Source: Acidimicrobiales bacterium (GTDB lineage: Bacteria > Actinomycetota > Acidimicrobiia > Acidimicrobiales > CADCSY01). From it: a stretch of DNA of 64,000 bases. A program made the position numbers and the translations under genes. The stretch's first letter is position 1. Every line of letters starts with the position of its first letter. Where the stretch lies: positions 128,037 through 192,036 of the forward strand of contig JAUJNB010000001.1 in the NCBI GenBank assembly GCA_030446545.1. The letters are read 5' to 3'. Below are positions 1-11,329 of this stretch, one piece after another. Under the pieces are notes generated by a model. It was not told the origin of the DNA, ran no database searches, and saw only the letters and a program-made list of their open reading frames with translations.

Positions 1-54
1 ACCGCCGGGCGTACCCACCGCCACCGGCTGTCCCTCCTCGCCGGGACCCGCCAT
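1..54 (-). CDS. Start of an unidentified protein, cut by window edge
   Basis: An ATG at the right end of this stretch opens a frame of 18 codons that runs off the left edge. It lies 11 nt downstream of the HIT gene on the same strand. In mycobacteria the gene after thrS and the HIT protein is the phosphatidylinositol phosphate synthase pgsA, so that is the positional guess. The visible residues (rich in Gly, Pro and Glu) carry no recognisable motif, and the gene cannot be identified from them. Confidence 0.3.
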   Translation of the reverse strand, partial: MAGPGEEGQPVAVGTPGG

Positions 55-65
55 GATCGCCAAGG

Positions 66-599
66 CTAGGAGCTTCCTTCCGGGCAGGGCCAGGCGGCAC
101 GGAGGCGGGACCAGGTGGTGGGCAGCGCTTCGGGGAGCACCCGGGCCTCGGCCACCGTGGTCATGAAGTTGGTGTCACCGTCCCAGCGAGGGAGGCAGTG
201 CACGTGCAGGTGCCCGGGGATGCCGGCTCCACCGGCCCGGCCCAGGTTGGCGCCCACGTTGAGGCCAGCCGGCCGGTAGGCGGCCTTCACCGCAGTGATC
301 CCGGCGATGAGGGCGGCCAACAGCTCGGCCCCCTCATCGGCGTCCAGCGCCTCGATGTCGGCCAGGTGGCGAATGGGCATGAGCATCAGGTGCCCGCTCG
401 TGTAGGGGTAGGCGTTGAGGATGACCGCCACGTGGTCCCCCCGCCACAACACGTAGGTGGCCTCGTCGGGCTCCCCGCTGGCCAGGATGCGACAGAACAC
501 GCAGGAGGCCATTTCGGCCGGCCGATCGTCGCGCTCCTCCGGCGCAAGGAGGTACTCTCCCCGCCAGCCCGCCCACAACCGCTCGATGGGCACGCTCAC
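66..599 (-). CDS. HIT family nucleotide hydrolase/phosphorylase
   Basis: A 177-residue protein of the histidine triad family, which acts on nucleotide phosphoanhydrides or phosphoramidates such as Ap4A. The triad is seen as HLHVHCL near residue 132, preceded by the usual N-terminal CVFC pair (about residues 33-36) that can bind zinc. The start is GTG, overlapping the thrS stop as GTGA, so the two genes are translationally coupled. thrS followed by this HIT protein is a known actinobacterial order. The preferred substrate cannot be told from the sequence. Confidence 0.88.
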   Translation of the reverse strand: MSVPIERLWAGWRGEYLLAPEERDDRPAEMASCVFCRILASGEPDEATYVLWRGDHVAVILNAYPYTSGHLMLMPIRHLADIEALDADEGAELLAALIAGITAVKAAYRPAGLNVGANLGRAGGAGIPGHLHVHCLPRWDGDTNFMTTVAEARVLPEALPTTWSRLRAAWPCPEGSS

Positions 600-2538
600 C
601 CGGTGGGGACGGCGGCCTCGACCCGCAACCGGGCGACGAAGTCGTCGACACCCACGTTGCGCTCGACCCCGCCCTCCCGCCCGTTGACGCCCACGGTGGC
701 GCCGGCCACGTCGTCGTCGCCCACGACCAGCACCCAGGGCAACTTCTCCACCTTGGCCCTCCGGATGCGCCCCCCCAGGTTGTCGGAGGCGTCGTCGAGC
801 TCGGCCCGGAACCCCTCGGCACCCAGGCGCTCCACCACGGTGTGGGCGTAGGCCTCGTGGTCGTCGCCCACGGGCAGGACCCGGACCTGCACCGGGGCCA
901 GCCAGGTGGGGAAGGCGCCGGCGTAGTGCTCCACCAACACCCCGAAGAAGCGTTCGATCGAGCCGAACAGCGCCCGGTGGATGACCCTCGGCACGTGGCG
1001 GGCGTTGTCGGCCCCCACGTACTCGAGGCCGAAGCGGCCGGCGAGTTGGAAGTCGACCTGGAGCGTCGACATCTGCCAGCGCCGCCCGATGGCGTCGCGC
1101 ACGTGGACGTCGATCTTGGGGGCGTAGAAGGCGCCTTCCCCCTCGGCCACCACGAAGTCGATCCCGGCCGACTCCAGCGCGCGGCGCAGGGCCTCAGTAG
1201 CGGTGTCCCACTCGGCCGGCTCACCCACGAACTTGTCGGGCCGGGTGGCCAACTCGGCCTCGAACCGGTCGAAGCCGAAGGTCCGCAGCAGCCGCAGCAC
1301 GAAGCTCAACAGGCTGGCCAGTTCGTCACCCAGCTGATCGGGGGTGCAGAAGATGTGGCTGTCGTCCTGGGTGAAGCCGCGGGCCCGCAGTAGGCCGTGG
1401 AGCACCCCCGAGCGCTCGAAGCGGTAGACCGTGCCGAACTCGAACAACCGCAGCGGCAGCCGGCGGTACGACCGCTGCTGGGAGCGGTAGATCAACATGT
1501 GTATGGGGCAGTTCATGGGTTTGGGGTAGTAGGTGGCCCCCTCCAGCTCCATGGGGGGGTACATGCCCTCGGCGTACCACTCGAGGTGGCCGGACTGCTC
1601 GAAGAGGGCCGACTTGGCCAGGTGCGGGGTGGACACGAACTCGTAGCCGGCCGTGAGGTGGGCGGCACGTGAGTAGTCCTCCATGATCTTGCGCACCAGC
1701 CCGCCCTTGGGGTGGAACACAGGGAGGCCACCGCCGATCTCGGGGGGGAAGCTGAACAGGTCGAGCTCGGCGCCCAGCTTGCGGTGATCGCGCTTCTCGG
1801 CTTCGGCCAGTTGCTCGAGGTGGGCCTGCAGGGCCGACTTGGACTCCCAGGCCGTGCCGTAGATCCGTTGCAGCATGGGGCGGTGCTCGTCGCCCCGCCA
1901 GTACGCCCCGGCCACCTTCTGCAGCTTGAAGTGGCCCAGGCGCCTGGTGGTGGGCACGTGCGGGCCCCGGCACAGGTCGACGAAGCGCTCAGTGTTGCGG
2001 TAGGCGCTGACGCCGCCGCCCTCGGCCCCCTCGGCGGCGTCGACCCCCTCGATGATCTCCCGCTTGTAGGGCTGGTCGGCGAACAGGGCCAGCCCTTCGT
2101 CCCGGCTGTGCTCCTCCCGCACGAAGGGTTGGGCCTCGGCCACGATCTCACCCATGCGGGCCTCGATGCGCTCCAGGTCGTCGTCACTGAAGGTGGCCCC
2201 GCCCGGCAGCTCGAAGTCGTAGTAGAAGCCGTTGTCGATGGGCGGCCCGATGGCGAAGTGGGCGCCGGGGAAGAGGTCGAGCACGGCCTGGGCCAGCACG
2301 TGGGCGGTGGAGTGACGCAGCACGACCCGGCCGGCGTCGCTGTCCTGGGTCAGGACGGACACCGAGGCCCCGTCGACCAGGGGGTGGCCAGGTCGACCTC
2401 GGCGCCGTCGATGGTGCCGGCCACCGCCGCCTTGGCCAGGCGGGACCCGATGGATGCGGCCAGGTCGGCCACGGTGGCCCCCTGAGGCAGGGAGCGGGGC
2501 GACCCGTCGGGCAGGGTCACGGAGACGGAGTCGGCCAC
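596..2538 (-). CDS. thrS: Threonyl-tRNA synthetase (one frameshift)
   Basis: Charges tRNA-Thr in the cytoplasm. Domains in order are an N-terminal TGS domain (encoded about 2380-2538, starting at GTG 2538), the SAD editing domain with [11 protein letters not shown], the class II catalytic core and the anticodon-binding domain. Catalytic motif 2 is visible (VYRFE...RGFTQDDSH) and the zinc ligands are the Cys of MNCPIH, the His of DDSH and the His of GDDH. The TGS part is in a different frame from the rest: a five-G run on the + strand (2380-2384) is one base short, and adding one base joins the two frames into a normal ~647-residue enzyme. Since the gene is essential, an assembly error is the likely cause. 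Confidence 0.93.
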
Positions 2539-2608
2539 CGGTGGATGGTACCGGGCGGTTCCGGCCGCTTTCGATCCGCTTTCGCGGGGCGCCCGCCCCC
2601 GTCCATTC

Positions 2609-3724
2609 TCAGCGGAGGTCGATGCCGAGGAGGGCGGCGCCGGCGCTGACCCCCCGACCCGACGAGGCGGCGTCGTCGAGGGCGGCGATGGCCCCGGGGG
2701 TGTCGAGGTCGTCGTCGAGGGCGGCCCGCACGCCGTCGAGACCACCCTCGCCCGGACCGGCCGAGCGCCAAAGGTCGAGTCGGGCGGCGGCGGCAGCCAA
2801 CAGGGCGTCGGTCCAGTCCCAGTCGACCCGGTAGTGCTGGCCGACGATGGCCAGGCGAATGACCATGGCCTCCCAGTCCTTCAACAGGTCGCTCACGAAC
2901 ACGAGGTTGCCGAGTGACTTGGACATCTTGGTGCCGTCGAGGCCGACCATGGCCGTGTGCATCCAATGGCGTACGAAGGGCTCCTTGGTGACGGCCTCCG
3001 ACTGCGCCGCCTCGCACTCGTGGTGGGGGAAGATCAGGTCACAGCCTCCTCCGTGGAGGTCGATGGTGGTGCCCAGTTCCCGGAGGGCCAGGGTGGAGCA
3101 CTCGATGTGCCACCCGGGGCGGCCCGAACCCCACAACGAATCCCAGGCCGGCTCGCCGGCGCCCGAGGGCTGCCACAGCACGAAGTCGAGGGGTTGTCGC
3201 TTGTGGGGATCGTCAGGGTTGCCGCCCCGGTCGGCGGCCTGGGCCAGCATGGTGGCCTCGTCGAGGTGGGCGACCTGGCCGAAACGGGGGAAGGTGGACA
3301 CGTCGAAGTAGACGGAGCCGCCGGCCTGGTAGGCGTGGCCCACGTCGAGGACCATGCCGATGAAGCCCCGGATGTCGGCGATGGCCGAGGTGGCCCTGGG
3401 CTCGCTGAACACCGGCAGGGTGGCCAGGTCGCGCATGTCACCCTGGAAGCGGGCCGTCTCGGCCCCGGCCAGGTCGAGGTAGTGCACGCCGAGCTGGCGG
3501 GCCTTGTCGAGCAGGGGGTCGTCGACGTCGGTGATGTTGCGCACCACCCGGGTCTCGTGCCCGAGGTCGCGCAGGCGCCGCTGCAACACGTCGTAGGCCA
3601 GGTAGGTGGCGGCATGGCCCAGGTGGGTCGAGTCGTAGGGCGTGATCCCGCAGGTGTACATGGTGACCAACGGCGGGGGCTCGAAGGCCACCACCTCCTG
3701 GCGGGCGGTGTCGTAGAGACGCAC
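2609..3724 (-). CDS. mshC: Mycothiol ligase MshC (cysteinyl-tRNA synthetase paralogue)
   Basis: Joins L-cysteine to glucosaminyl-inositol, the ATP-dependent third step of mycothiol synthesis. It has the class I synthetase fold: [17 protein letters not shown] holds a zinc-ligand Cys and the HIGH-type motif, [12 protein letters not shown] the second zinc-site segment, and TKMSKS the second ATP motif. The ITPYD wording and ~371-residue length fit MshC; true CysS is about 460 residues and has a long anticodon domain. The open frame extends another 177 codons upstream over the F420 reductase gene, but GTG 3724 directly before RLYDT matches the family N-terminus and follows the upstream stop by 11 nt. 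A divergent cysS is the alternative. Confidence 0.85.
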   Translation of the reverse strand: MRLYDTARQEVVAFEPPPLVTMYTCGITPYDSTHLGHAATYLAYDVLQRRLRDLGHETRVVRNITDVDDPLLDKARQLGVHYLDLAGAETARFQGDMRDLATLPVFSEPRATSAIADIRGFIGMVLDVGHAYQAGGSVYFDVSTFPRFGQVAHLDEATMLAQAADRGGNPDDPHKRQPLDFVLWQPSGAGEPAWDSLWGSGRPGWHIECSTLALRELGTTIDLHGGGCDLIFPHHECEAAQSEAVTKEPFVRHWMHTAMVGLDGTKMSKSLGNLVFVSDLLKDWEAMVIRLAIVGQHYRVDWDWTDALLAAAAARLDLWRSAGPGEGGLDGVRAALDDDLDTPGAIAALDDAASSGRGVSAGAALLGIDLR

Positions 3725-3735
3725 GGCGCCGGCGG

Positions 3736-4395
3736 CTAGGTGGCGTCGATGCCGGTGAGCTTGATGGCCACGCGCGTCTTGTAGCGGACGTTGAGTTGGA
3801 GCAGCACGGCGGCGAAGGCCTCGATGGGGGCGGCGTTGGAGAGCTCGCCGGCGTCGAGTGGGCGCAGGCCGGGGATGTGGCGCACGACCTCGGCGGTGGC
3901 CTCGGTGGCACCGGGGTGGTCGGAGCAGATGAGCACGTCGGAGTCGATGGCGTGGTCGAGGGCGGCCAGCTCCCGGGCCGGGAGGTGGTGGAAGGCGGCA
4001 GCCACCCGGGCACGGGGGACGGCAGCCTGGACGTTGCCCGCCACCGAGCCTCGGGGCGGTACGAGGGGCTGGAACTCGTGTCCCACCCGGGCCAGGGCGT
4101 TGGCCATGGACACGACCACCTTGCCGTCGAGCACGTGCTCGACCGACCGGGCCGTGGTGGCCGCCGCGTCCCACGGGGTGGCGATGACGACGAGGTCGGC
4201 CTCGGCCGCCTGCTCGTTGTCGGCCCCGTCGATGGGCAGGGCCCGGTCGGGCCACTTGGCCACCAACTCGTCCCGGACCTCCAGCGCCCGGGCCCGGTCC
4301 CGGGAGCCGATGACGACGTCGTAGCCGACGGAGGCCAGGCGAGCGGCCAGGGCCCGGCCCGCAGGTCCCGTTCCCCCGAGGACGGCGATGTTCAC
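3736..4395 (-). CDS. npdG: F420-dependent NADP reductase
   Basis: Transfers hydride between reduced coenzyme F420 and NADP+. The N-terminus is a Rossmann nucleotide-binding loop (GGTGPAGRALAARL, residues 7-20), followed by a GSRD loop at 31-34 suited to the NADP phosphate. The AFHHLPA and SNAAPIEAF segments further on match the F420-binding half of the family. Length 219 residues is normal. GTG start at 4395. It directly precedes mshC, so both are probably co-transcribed, pairing two actinobacterial redox cofactors. Confidence 0.88.
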   Translation of the reverse strand: MNIAVLGGTGPAGRALAARLASVGYDVVIGSRDRARALEVRDELVAKWPDRALPIDGADNEQAAEADLVVIATPWDAAATTARSVEHVLDGKVVVSMANALARVGHEFQPLVPPRGSVAGNVQAAVPRARVAAAFHHLPARELAALDHAIDSDVLICSDHPGATEATAEVVRHIPGLRPLDAGELSNAAPIEAFAAVLLQLNVRYKTRVAIKLTGIDAT

Positions 4396-4479
4396 CGTGG
4401 CAGCCTACGAGGCCGGGCCGGGATCGGCCACGCCCTCGGCGGGCTAACGTTCCCCGAGCGCGACCGGTCGGAGGATGAG

Positions 4480-5259
4480 ATGTTGTTGGAGGGCAAGCGC
4501 ATCCTGGTCACCGGGGTACTCACCGACGACTCCATCGCCTACGCCGTGGCCGTGCGGTGCCAGGAGCAGGGGGCCGAGCTGGTCCTCACCGGCGCCGGGA
4601 GGGGGCTGTCGCTCACCCGCCGTACCGCCCGAAAGCTGGGCCCCGAACCACCGGTCCTCGAGCTCGACGTGACCGACGCCGGCCACCTGGCCGCGCTCGC
4701 CCCCGGGCTCAGGGAGCTCGGTTGGGACCGGGTCGACGGGGTCGTCCACGCCATCGGCTTCGCCCCCGCCGCCTGCCTGGGCTCGGGGATGTTCGCCGCC
4801 GGGTGGGACGACGTCTCCGTCGCCCTGCAGGTCTCGGCCTACAGCCTCAAGGCCCTGACCGAGGCGGTACTGCCCCTGATGAGTCGGGGCGCCAGCGTGT
4901 TGGGTCTCGACTTCGATGCCTCGGTGGCCTGGCCCGCCTACGACTGGATGGGCGTGGCCAAAGCTGCCTTCGAGTCCACCAGCCGCTACCTGGCCCGGGA
5001 CCTGGGCGAGCGGGGCATCCGGGTCAACCTGGTGGCGGCCGGGCCCATCCGCACCGTGGCCGGCCGTTCCATCCCCGGCTTCTCCACCTTCGAGGACGTG
5101 TGGGCCCGGCGGGCACCCCTCGGCTGGGACGTCGACGACGCCGACACCGTGGCCCGCTCCTGCGTCGCCCTGCTGTCCGACTGGTTCCCGGCCACCACCG
5201 GCGAGATCGTCCACGTCGACGGTGGTTTCCACGCCGTGGGCACCAGCGCCGGCGAGTAG
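4480..5259 (+). CDS. inhA: NADH-dependent enoyl-ACP reductase, InhA/FabI type
   Basis: Reduces the trans-2-enoyl group in the last step of each fatty-acid elongation cycle. This atypical short-chain dehydrogenase (259 residues) closely resembles mycobacterial InhA: LEGKRILVTGVLTDDSIAYAVA at the N-terminus, VHAIGFAP in the middle, a Phe145/Tyr154/Lys161 triad in DFD...AYDWMGVAK, and LVAAGPIRT before the substrate loop. The start is ATG 4480, chosen because the family begins just before LEGKRIL and the longer upstream frame lies over the divergent npdG gene. It is divergent from npdG, with an 84-bp gap that probably holds both promoters. Confidence 0.92.
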   Translation: MLLEGKRILVTGVLTDDSIAYAVAVRCQEQGAELVLTGAGRGLSLTRRTARKLGPEPPVLELDVTDAGHLAALAPGLRELGWDRVDGVVHAIGFAPAACLGSGMFAAGWDDVSVALQVSAYSLKALTEAVLPLMSRGASVLGLDFDASVAWPAYDWMGVAKAAFESTSRYLARDLGERGIRVNLVAAGPIRTVAGRSIPGFSTFEDVWARRAPLGWDVDDADTVARSCVALLSDWFPATTGEIVHVDGGFHAVGTSAGE

Positions 5260-5272
5260 GGAACGCCGGGCG

Positions 5273-6163
5273 GTGGACGACCGGGAGGTGGCCGAGGCCT
5301 TCGCCGCCGGCGGGGCCCGTCAGGCGTTCGGTGACAAGCTGCACATCGAAGGCGACTGCCTGGTGTTCGACGGCTGGTGGGAAGCCGCCTTCCGGGTGTC
5401 GCCCACGACCTTCGCCGTGCGCGACGAGGAACCGCCCGAACCCACCGACACCCTCGACCAGCTCCGGTCCCGGCTCGGGTCGGCTGGCCTCCGGCCGGTC
5501 GACGCCAACCCCGCCCTCCTCGTGGCCATCACCTACACCGCCATCGACCTGGGCGCCGCCGACTGGGCGCTGTGGTCGAGGGACTCGGCCAGCGCCGAGG
5601 CCGCCCTGGCGGCCCGGGCCGGCCACGACACCTTCCTGTCCGACGCGCCCTCGGCCACCACCTCCGGCGGACCCTTCACCGACGCTCCTTTCGCCACTGC
5701 CTCCGGCGGCCCCTTCGGAGGCGGTGACCCGGGTGGCGACCTCCACAACGAATCCCCCTTCGGCGCCCACCCGTTCGGCACCGGCGACGCCTCCGATTAC
5801 GCCGCCGAGATGGGCGGCGCCCGCCGCAGCGCCGGTCTGCCGGCCCTGGTGGTCCTCACGGTCGGGCTCGATGACGAGATCGCCTCGGCCATGGCCGAGT
5901 CGCTCCCCGACTGCCGCATCGAGGCCCGGGCCCTGGGCGAGCTCGACGTCCACGGCTGTGCCGCGTTGATGCCCAACCTGGTCCTGGTCGACGCCACGTC
6001 CGTGGAGGGCGAGGCCTTCGTCGTCGACCTCCGGGCTGCGGGTCGCTCGGCCCCGCTCGTGGCCGTGCACGCCGGCGGGCCGCTCGCCGGCGCCGACGCC
6101 ACCGTCGACCCCGCCGCGGCCCCGGCGGAGTGGGCCGAGCACCTTCGCGCCCTCCTCCCGTAG
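5273..6163 (+). CDS. Uncharacterised protein with Gly/Pro/Phe-rich linker
   Basis: I do not recognise this 296-residue protein. Residues 1-110 look like a compact soluble domain (GTG start 5273). Residues ~120-175 are a low-complexity linker with two 13-residue tandem units (DAPxATxSGGPFx) and further PF-containing segments. Residues ~190-296 alternate hydrophobic strands and helices (LPALVVLTVG, NLVLVDATS, PLVAVHAGG), resembling a degenerate response-regulator receiver fold without an obvious phosphoacceptor; that resemblance is only inference. It starts 13 nt after the InhA gene, so the two may be co-transcribed. Confidence 0.65.
   Translation: MDDREVAEAFAAGGARQAFGDKLHIEGDCLVFDGWWEAAFRVSPTTFAVRDEEPPEPTDTLDQLRSRLGSAGLRPVDANPALLVAITYTAIDLGAADWALWSRDSASAEAALAARAGHDTFLSDAPSATTSGGPFTDAPFATASGGPFGGGDPGGDLHNESPFGAHPFGTGDASDYAAEMGGARRSAGLPALVVLTVGLDDEIASAMAESLPDCRIEARALGELDVHGCAALMPNLVLVDATSVEGEAFVVDLRAAGRSAPLVAVHAGGPLAGADATVDPAAAPAEWAEHLRALLP
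5642..5719 (+). repeat. Two 39-bp in-frame tandem units
   Basis: Two adjacent 39-nt units (5642-5680 and 5681-5719) encode DAPSATTSGGPFT and DAPFATASGGPFG in the linker of the uncharacterised protein. The units differ mainly at third codon positions, so the duplication is old and selected at protein level. Confidence 0.7.
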
Positions 6164-6219
6164 CCGCCGGCGAATCTCCTCGCCTGCCGGCCGCCGCCCA
6201 CGCCCGAGCCTCCCAGTAA

Positions 6220-6274
6220 GCACGTCTCATGCGCGTCAGTGCCAGGCGACGGCAATTTCACCCACGAGACGTGC
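6220..6274. repeat. Palindromic element with inner hairpin (element 1)
   Basis: Arms GCACGTCTCATG (6220-6231) and CACGAGACGTGC (6263-6274) pair at 11 of 12 positions around a 31-nt loop. The loop holds a second small stem, TGCC...GGCA. It lies between the uncharacterised gene and the MarR regulator, 115 nt before the GTG start. It could be a terminator, a regulator site or a dispersed palindromic element; its architecture matches the elements at 53.0 and 53.9 kb. Confidence 0.65.
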
Positions 6275-6388
6275 CTTGACGTCGGCGCCGAGAACCGGCG
6301 CCGAGCTTCAGCCCCCTTGACCGGCTCGCGCAGCACCGGTCCTGCTGGGCACGACCGTCCCCTCCTTTTCATTCGATACCCTAATGAT

Positions 6389-6880
6389 GTGCAGGCTGAA
6401 GGAACCGTCCACGTCTCCGTGCGGGCCGCCCGGGCTGCGGCTCGGCTGTCCCGGCAGCTGGAGCGGGCGCTGGCGCCGGTGGAGCTGTCGCTCCCCCAGT
6501 ACCGCCTGCTCGCCCTCCTCGACGACTCCGACGAGTTGGCGTCCGCCCTCGCCGGGCTGTTGTCCGTGCGCCCGCCCAGCGTCACCGCCCTGGTCGACGG
6601 GCTGGTGCAGCGAGGCCTGGTGGAGCGACGGGCATCGGAGCACGACCGACGCTGCGTCACCCACGTCCTGACCAACACCGGCCGGGCCGTCCTGACCACG
6701 GGCGACCGGGTCGTGGCCGATCGCCTGGCCAACCTGGTCCACCACCTTCCCGGCACCAGCGGAGGCACCGCCCTCGAAGGTCTGGAGCGCTGGGGCGACG
6801 CCCTCGACGCCGCCCGGGACGCTGCTCACCCGCCGCCCAGGCCCCCCAACCCGCCCCCGGTCCCGTTCTTTCGGCGCTGA
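6389..6880 (+). CDS. MarR family transcriptional regulator
   Basis: A 163-residue winged-helix protein: helical dimer segment (VRAARAAARLSRQLERAL), recognition region (LPQYRLLALLDD...ARLLSVRPPSVTALVDGLVQRGLVERR-like) and the wing with DRRCVTHVLT. The frame is open from 6239, but GTG 6389 puts the start where the family begins; the 50 upstream codons cover the palindrome at 6220-6274 and are not conserved-looking. It ends 10 nt before the first exporter gene, so it is probably the ligand-responsive repressor of the ABC pair. The C-terminus is Pro-rich. Confidence 0.83.
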   Translation: MQAEGTVHVSVRAARAAARLSRQLERALAPVELSLPQYRLLALLDDSDELASALAGLLSVRPPSVTALVDGLVQRGLVERRASEHDRRCVTHVLTNTGRAVLTTGDRVVADRLANLVHHLPGTSGGTALEGLERWGDALDAARDAAHPPPRPPNPPPVPFFRR

Positions 6881-6890
6881 CGCCCAGCAG

Positions 6891-8725
<1,835 letters not shown>

Positions 8726-8726
<1 letters not shown>

Positions 8727-10663
8727 TGATCGGCGGTGGCCACCACCACCACAGTGGCCACGGGGGCTCCCGGGGCGCCCCCATCGGCCTGCCCTTCGCC
8801 GGGGTCCCCTCAGAACTGCGCCGGCGCTACGACGAGCTCGTGGCCGAGGAGCCCGACATCCCTCTCGACGAGGAGGCCGTCGACTTCTCGCCTCGGGTCC
8901 CCGAGAACGAGCGCCGACCCTTCACCCTGCGCCGCTTCCTCGTCCCTCACTGGCGGGCCCTGCTGGGTGCCCTGGCCCTGGTCGTGGTCGAAACCAGCGC
9001 CGGTCTGGTCGGCCCCGTGCTGACCCAGATCGGCATCGACGACGGGATAGGCCGAGGGAACTTCGGCGTCCTCCTCGCCACCGCCCTGGCCTACGTTTTG
9101 GCCATCGTGGTCAGTGTGGCCACCGGTGCCTTGCGCATCGCCTGGACCGGACGGGTGGGTGAGCGCCTCATGCTCGCCCTGCGGGTGCGGGTCTTCGCCC
9201 ACCTCCAGCGGCTGTCCTTGGGGTGGTTCACCGCCGAGAGGTCGGGGCGGGTCCTGACCCGCATGACCAGCGACATCGACGCCCTGTCGGCGCTGTTCCA
9301 CGACGGCATCGTCAACATGGCCGTGCAGGCCCTGACCATCGTGGTGGTGTCGGTGGCGTTGTTCAGCTACGACACCACCCTCGCCCTGGTCACGGTGGGC
9401 GTGGTGGTGCCGGCCATGGTCGTGGCCACGCTCCGGTTCCGCACCGCCTCCGATGCCGGCTACCGCGCCGTGCGCCACCACATCGCCGAGGTGCTGTCGG
9501 ATCTGCAGGAGAGCCTGGCCGGCATGCGCCTGATCGCCGCCCACAACCGTCAGGCCCACAACGTGGCCCGCCACCGCGCCATCCTCGGCCGCGCTCGGGC
9601 CGCCAACGTCTACACCGGGCGCGTCGGCGCCCTCTACGGCCCCGGCAGCGAGCTGGTGGCGGTCCTGGGACAGGCCGCCGTCCTGGTGGTGGGTGGCCAG
9701 CGGGTGCTGTCGGGCCGTCTCAGCGTGGGGGAACTGGCCGCCTTCATCCTCTTCATCGCCACCTTCTTCGCCCCCATCCAACAGCTCGTGCACCTCTACA
9801 CGACCTATCAGGCCGGCCAGGCAGCGGCGGCCAAGCTGCGGGAGCTGCTGGGCACCGAACCGGGGGTGGCCGAAGGTCCCAACGCCACCGTCCTGCCCCT
9901 GGTGCAGGGTGAGGTCCGCCTGGAGTCGGTCAGCTTCGCCTACGACGCCGGCCCGGACGACGAGGCGGTGGTCCTGCACGACGTCGACCTCACCATCCGC
10001 CCCGGCGAGACCTTCGCCCTGGTCGGGCCCACCGGCGCGGGCAAGTCAACCATCGCCAAGCTGGTGACCCGCTTCTACGATCCCAGCGAGGGCAAGGTGC
10101 TGATCGACGGCCACGATCTGGCCTCCGTCACCCTCGACTCCCTCCGACGCCAGCTCGGGATCGTCCCCCAGGAGCCATTCCTCTTTGCCGGCTCGGTGCG
10201 GGACAACATCGCCTTCGCCCGGCCCGACGCCACCGACGACGAGCTGGCCGAGGCCTGCCGGGTGCTCGGCATCGACGACCTCGTCGAGCGGCTGCCCCAA
10301 GGGCTGGACACCCCGGTGCACGAGCGGGGCTCGTCGCTGTCGTCGGGACAACGCCAGCTGCTCGCCCTGGCCCGGGCCTTCGTCGCCCGCCCCCGGGTGC
10401 TGGTGCTCGACGAGGCCACCTCGAGCCTGGACCTGCGCTCGGAGGCCGTCGTGGAGCGGGCACTCGACGTGCTCCTCGAGGGCCGGACCGCCATCGTCAT
10501 CGCCCACCGCCTGGCCACCGCTATGCGGGCCGACCGCATCGGCGTGGTCGACGGGGGCCGGATCGTGGAGGTGGGCACCCACGACGAGTTGGTGGCCGCC
10601 GGAGGCCGCTACGCCACCCTCCACGCCGCCTGGGCCCGGGCCTCGGCGTGCTCGGGTCCCTGA
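8726..10663 (+). CDS. ABC exporter half-transporter, catalytic partner
   Basis: The second half of the exporter, 645 residues if read from ATG 8726, which overlaps the previous stop by one base (GTG 8723 is also possible). A His/Gly-rich N-terminus (GGGHHHHSGHGG) might bind metal. The membrane domain spans ~75-370. In the ATPase domain Walker A is GPTGAGKST (~433), the Q-loop is normal (PQEPFLF) and Walker B ends in the catalytic Glu (VLVLDEATS), but the signature is LSSGQ. Its altered signature faces the partner's altered Walker B in a heterodimer, so one ATP site is canonical and the other is not. Confidence 0.9.
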
Positions 10664-10677
10664 GGACCCGGAACGGG

Positions 10678-11121
10678 TCAGCTCGTCACCAGGGCCAGAA
10701 GGCGGGGGCGGCAGCGGGCCACCTCGTCGTGGAGCTTCTTCTCGAGCACGGGCCCGAACATGCCCCCGCTGTAGTGCAGGTGCATGGTGAGGCGGCTCCC
10801 GGCCCCGGCCACCGGCTCCACCGTGGCCTGGAGCACCCAGTCGGAGTGCTCCCGGCCGTCGTGCTCGAGCCGTTGAAAGCGGGCCACCCGAGGCGCGTCG
10901 TGGACACTGCGGACCATGCGCAGCCGCTTGGAGCGGGACAGGGGGCCGATTCGGGCCCGCAGGTCGACCGACCACGCCGGCCCCGGGTCGCCCTCCACCG
11001 GGGGCTCAGGCTCGGCCCGGGGGACCAGATCGAGCCAGCGCGGGTAACGGGCCAGGTCGTCGACCCAGGCGAAGAGCACCTCCGGCGCGCAGGGCGCCTC
11101 CAGGTTGACGTCGACCTCCAC
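10678..11121 (-). CDS. SRPBCC (START-like) domain protein
   Basis: A 147-residue protein of the polyketide cyclase/START-like fold, which binds small hydrophobic ligands. It opens with VDVNLEAPCAPEVLFAWVDDLARYPRWLDLV, the usual first strand and helices with the W-L contact, and ends with a long amphipathic helix (EKKLHDEVARCRPRLLAL). It converges on the exporter operon with only 14 nt between stop codons. The ligand is unknown. Confidence 0.8.
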   Translation of the reverse strand: MEVDVNLEAPCAPEVLFAWVDDLARYPRWLDLVPRAEPEPPVEGDPGPAWSVDLRARIGPLSRSKRLRMVRSVHDAPRVARFQRLEHDGREHSDWVLQATVEPVAGAGSRLTMHLHYSGGMFGPVLEKKLHDEVARCRPRLLALVTS

Positions 11122-11254
11122 AGCGGAGATTCCTAGCGCGTTGGCCGCGCCCTGAGCACGTTCGGGTACCGGCTTCCACCGTGGTCGTGGATAACGTCGC
11201 CCGGTGCAGCACCACGCCAGGGAACGCGATCAAGAGGGTCCTGCGGGAGCGACC

Positions 11255-11329
11255 ATGGATGCCTGGGCAACCGTGGACCTCTTCGTCGTCCCCGTCCGTG
11301 ACCCATCCCAGGAAAGGGCCCCACGTTGA
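11255..11329 (+). CDS. Possible 24-codon upstream ORF overlapping the antiporter start
   Basis: ATG 11255 follows a GGGAG ribosome-binding sequence and opens 24 codons (MDAWATVDLFVVPV...) ending in TGA at 11327-11329. The stop overlaps the TTG start of the antiporter (11326-11328) as TTGA. That layout would suit translational coupling. There is no protein-level support, and a chance ORF is possible. Confidence 0.35.
   Translation: MDAWATVDLFVVPVRDPSQERAPR

Noticed and set aside
3725-4255. N-terminal extension of MshC by 177 codons
   Set aside because: It overlaps the F420 reductase gene in another frame and is Arg/Gly/Pro-rich; the MshC family starts at RLYDT.
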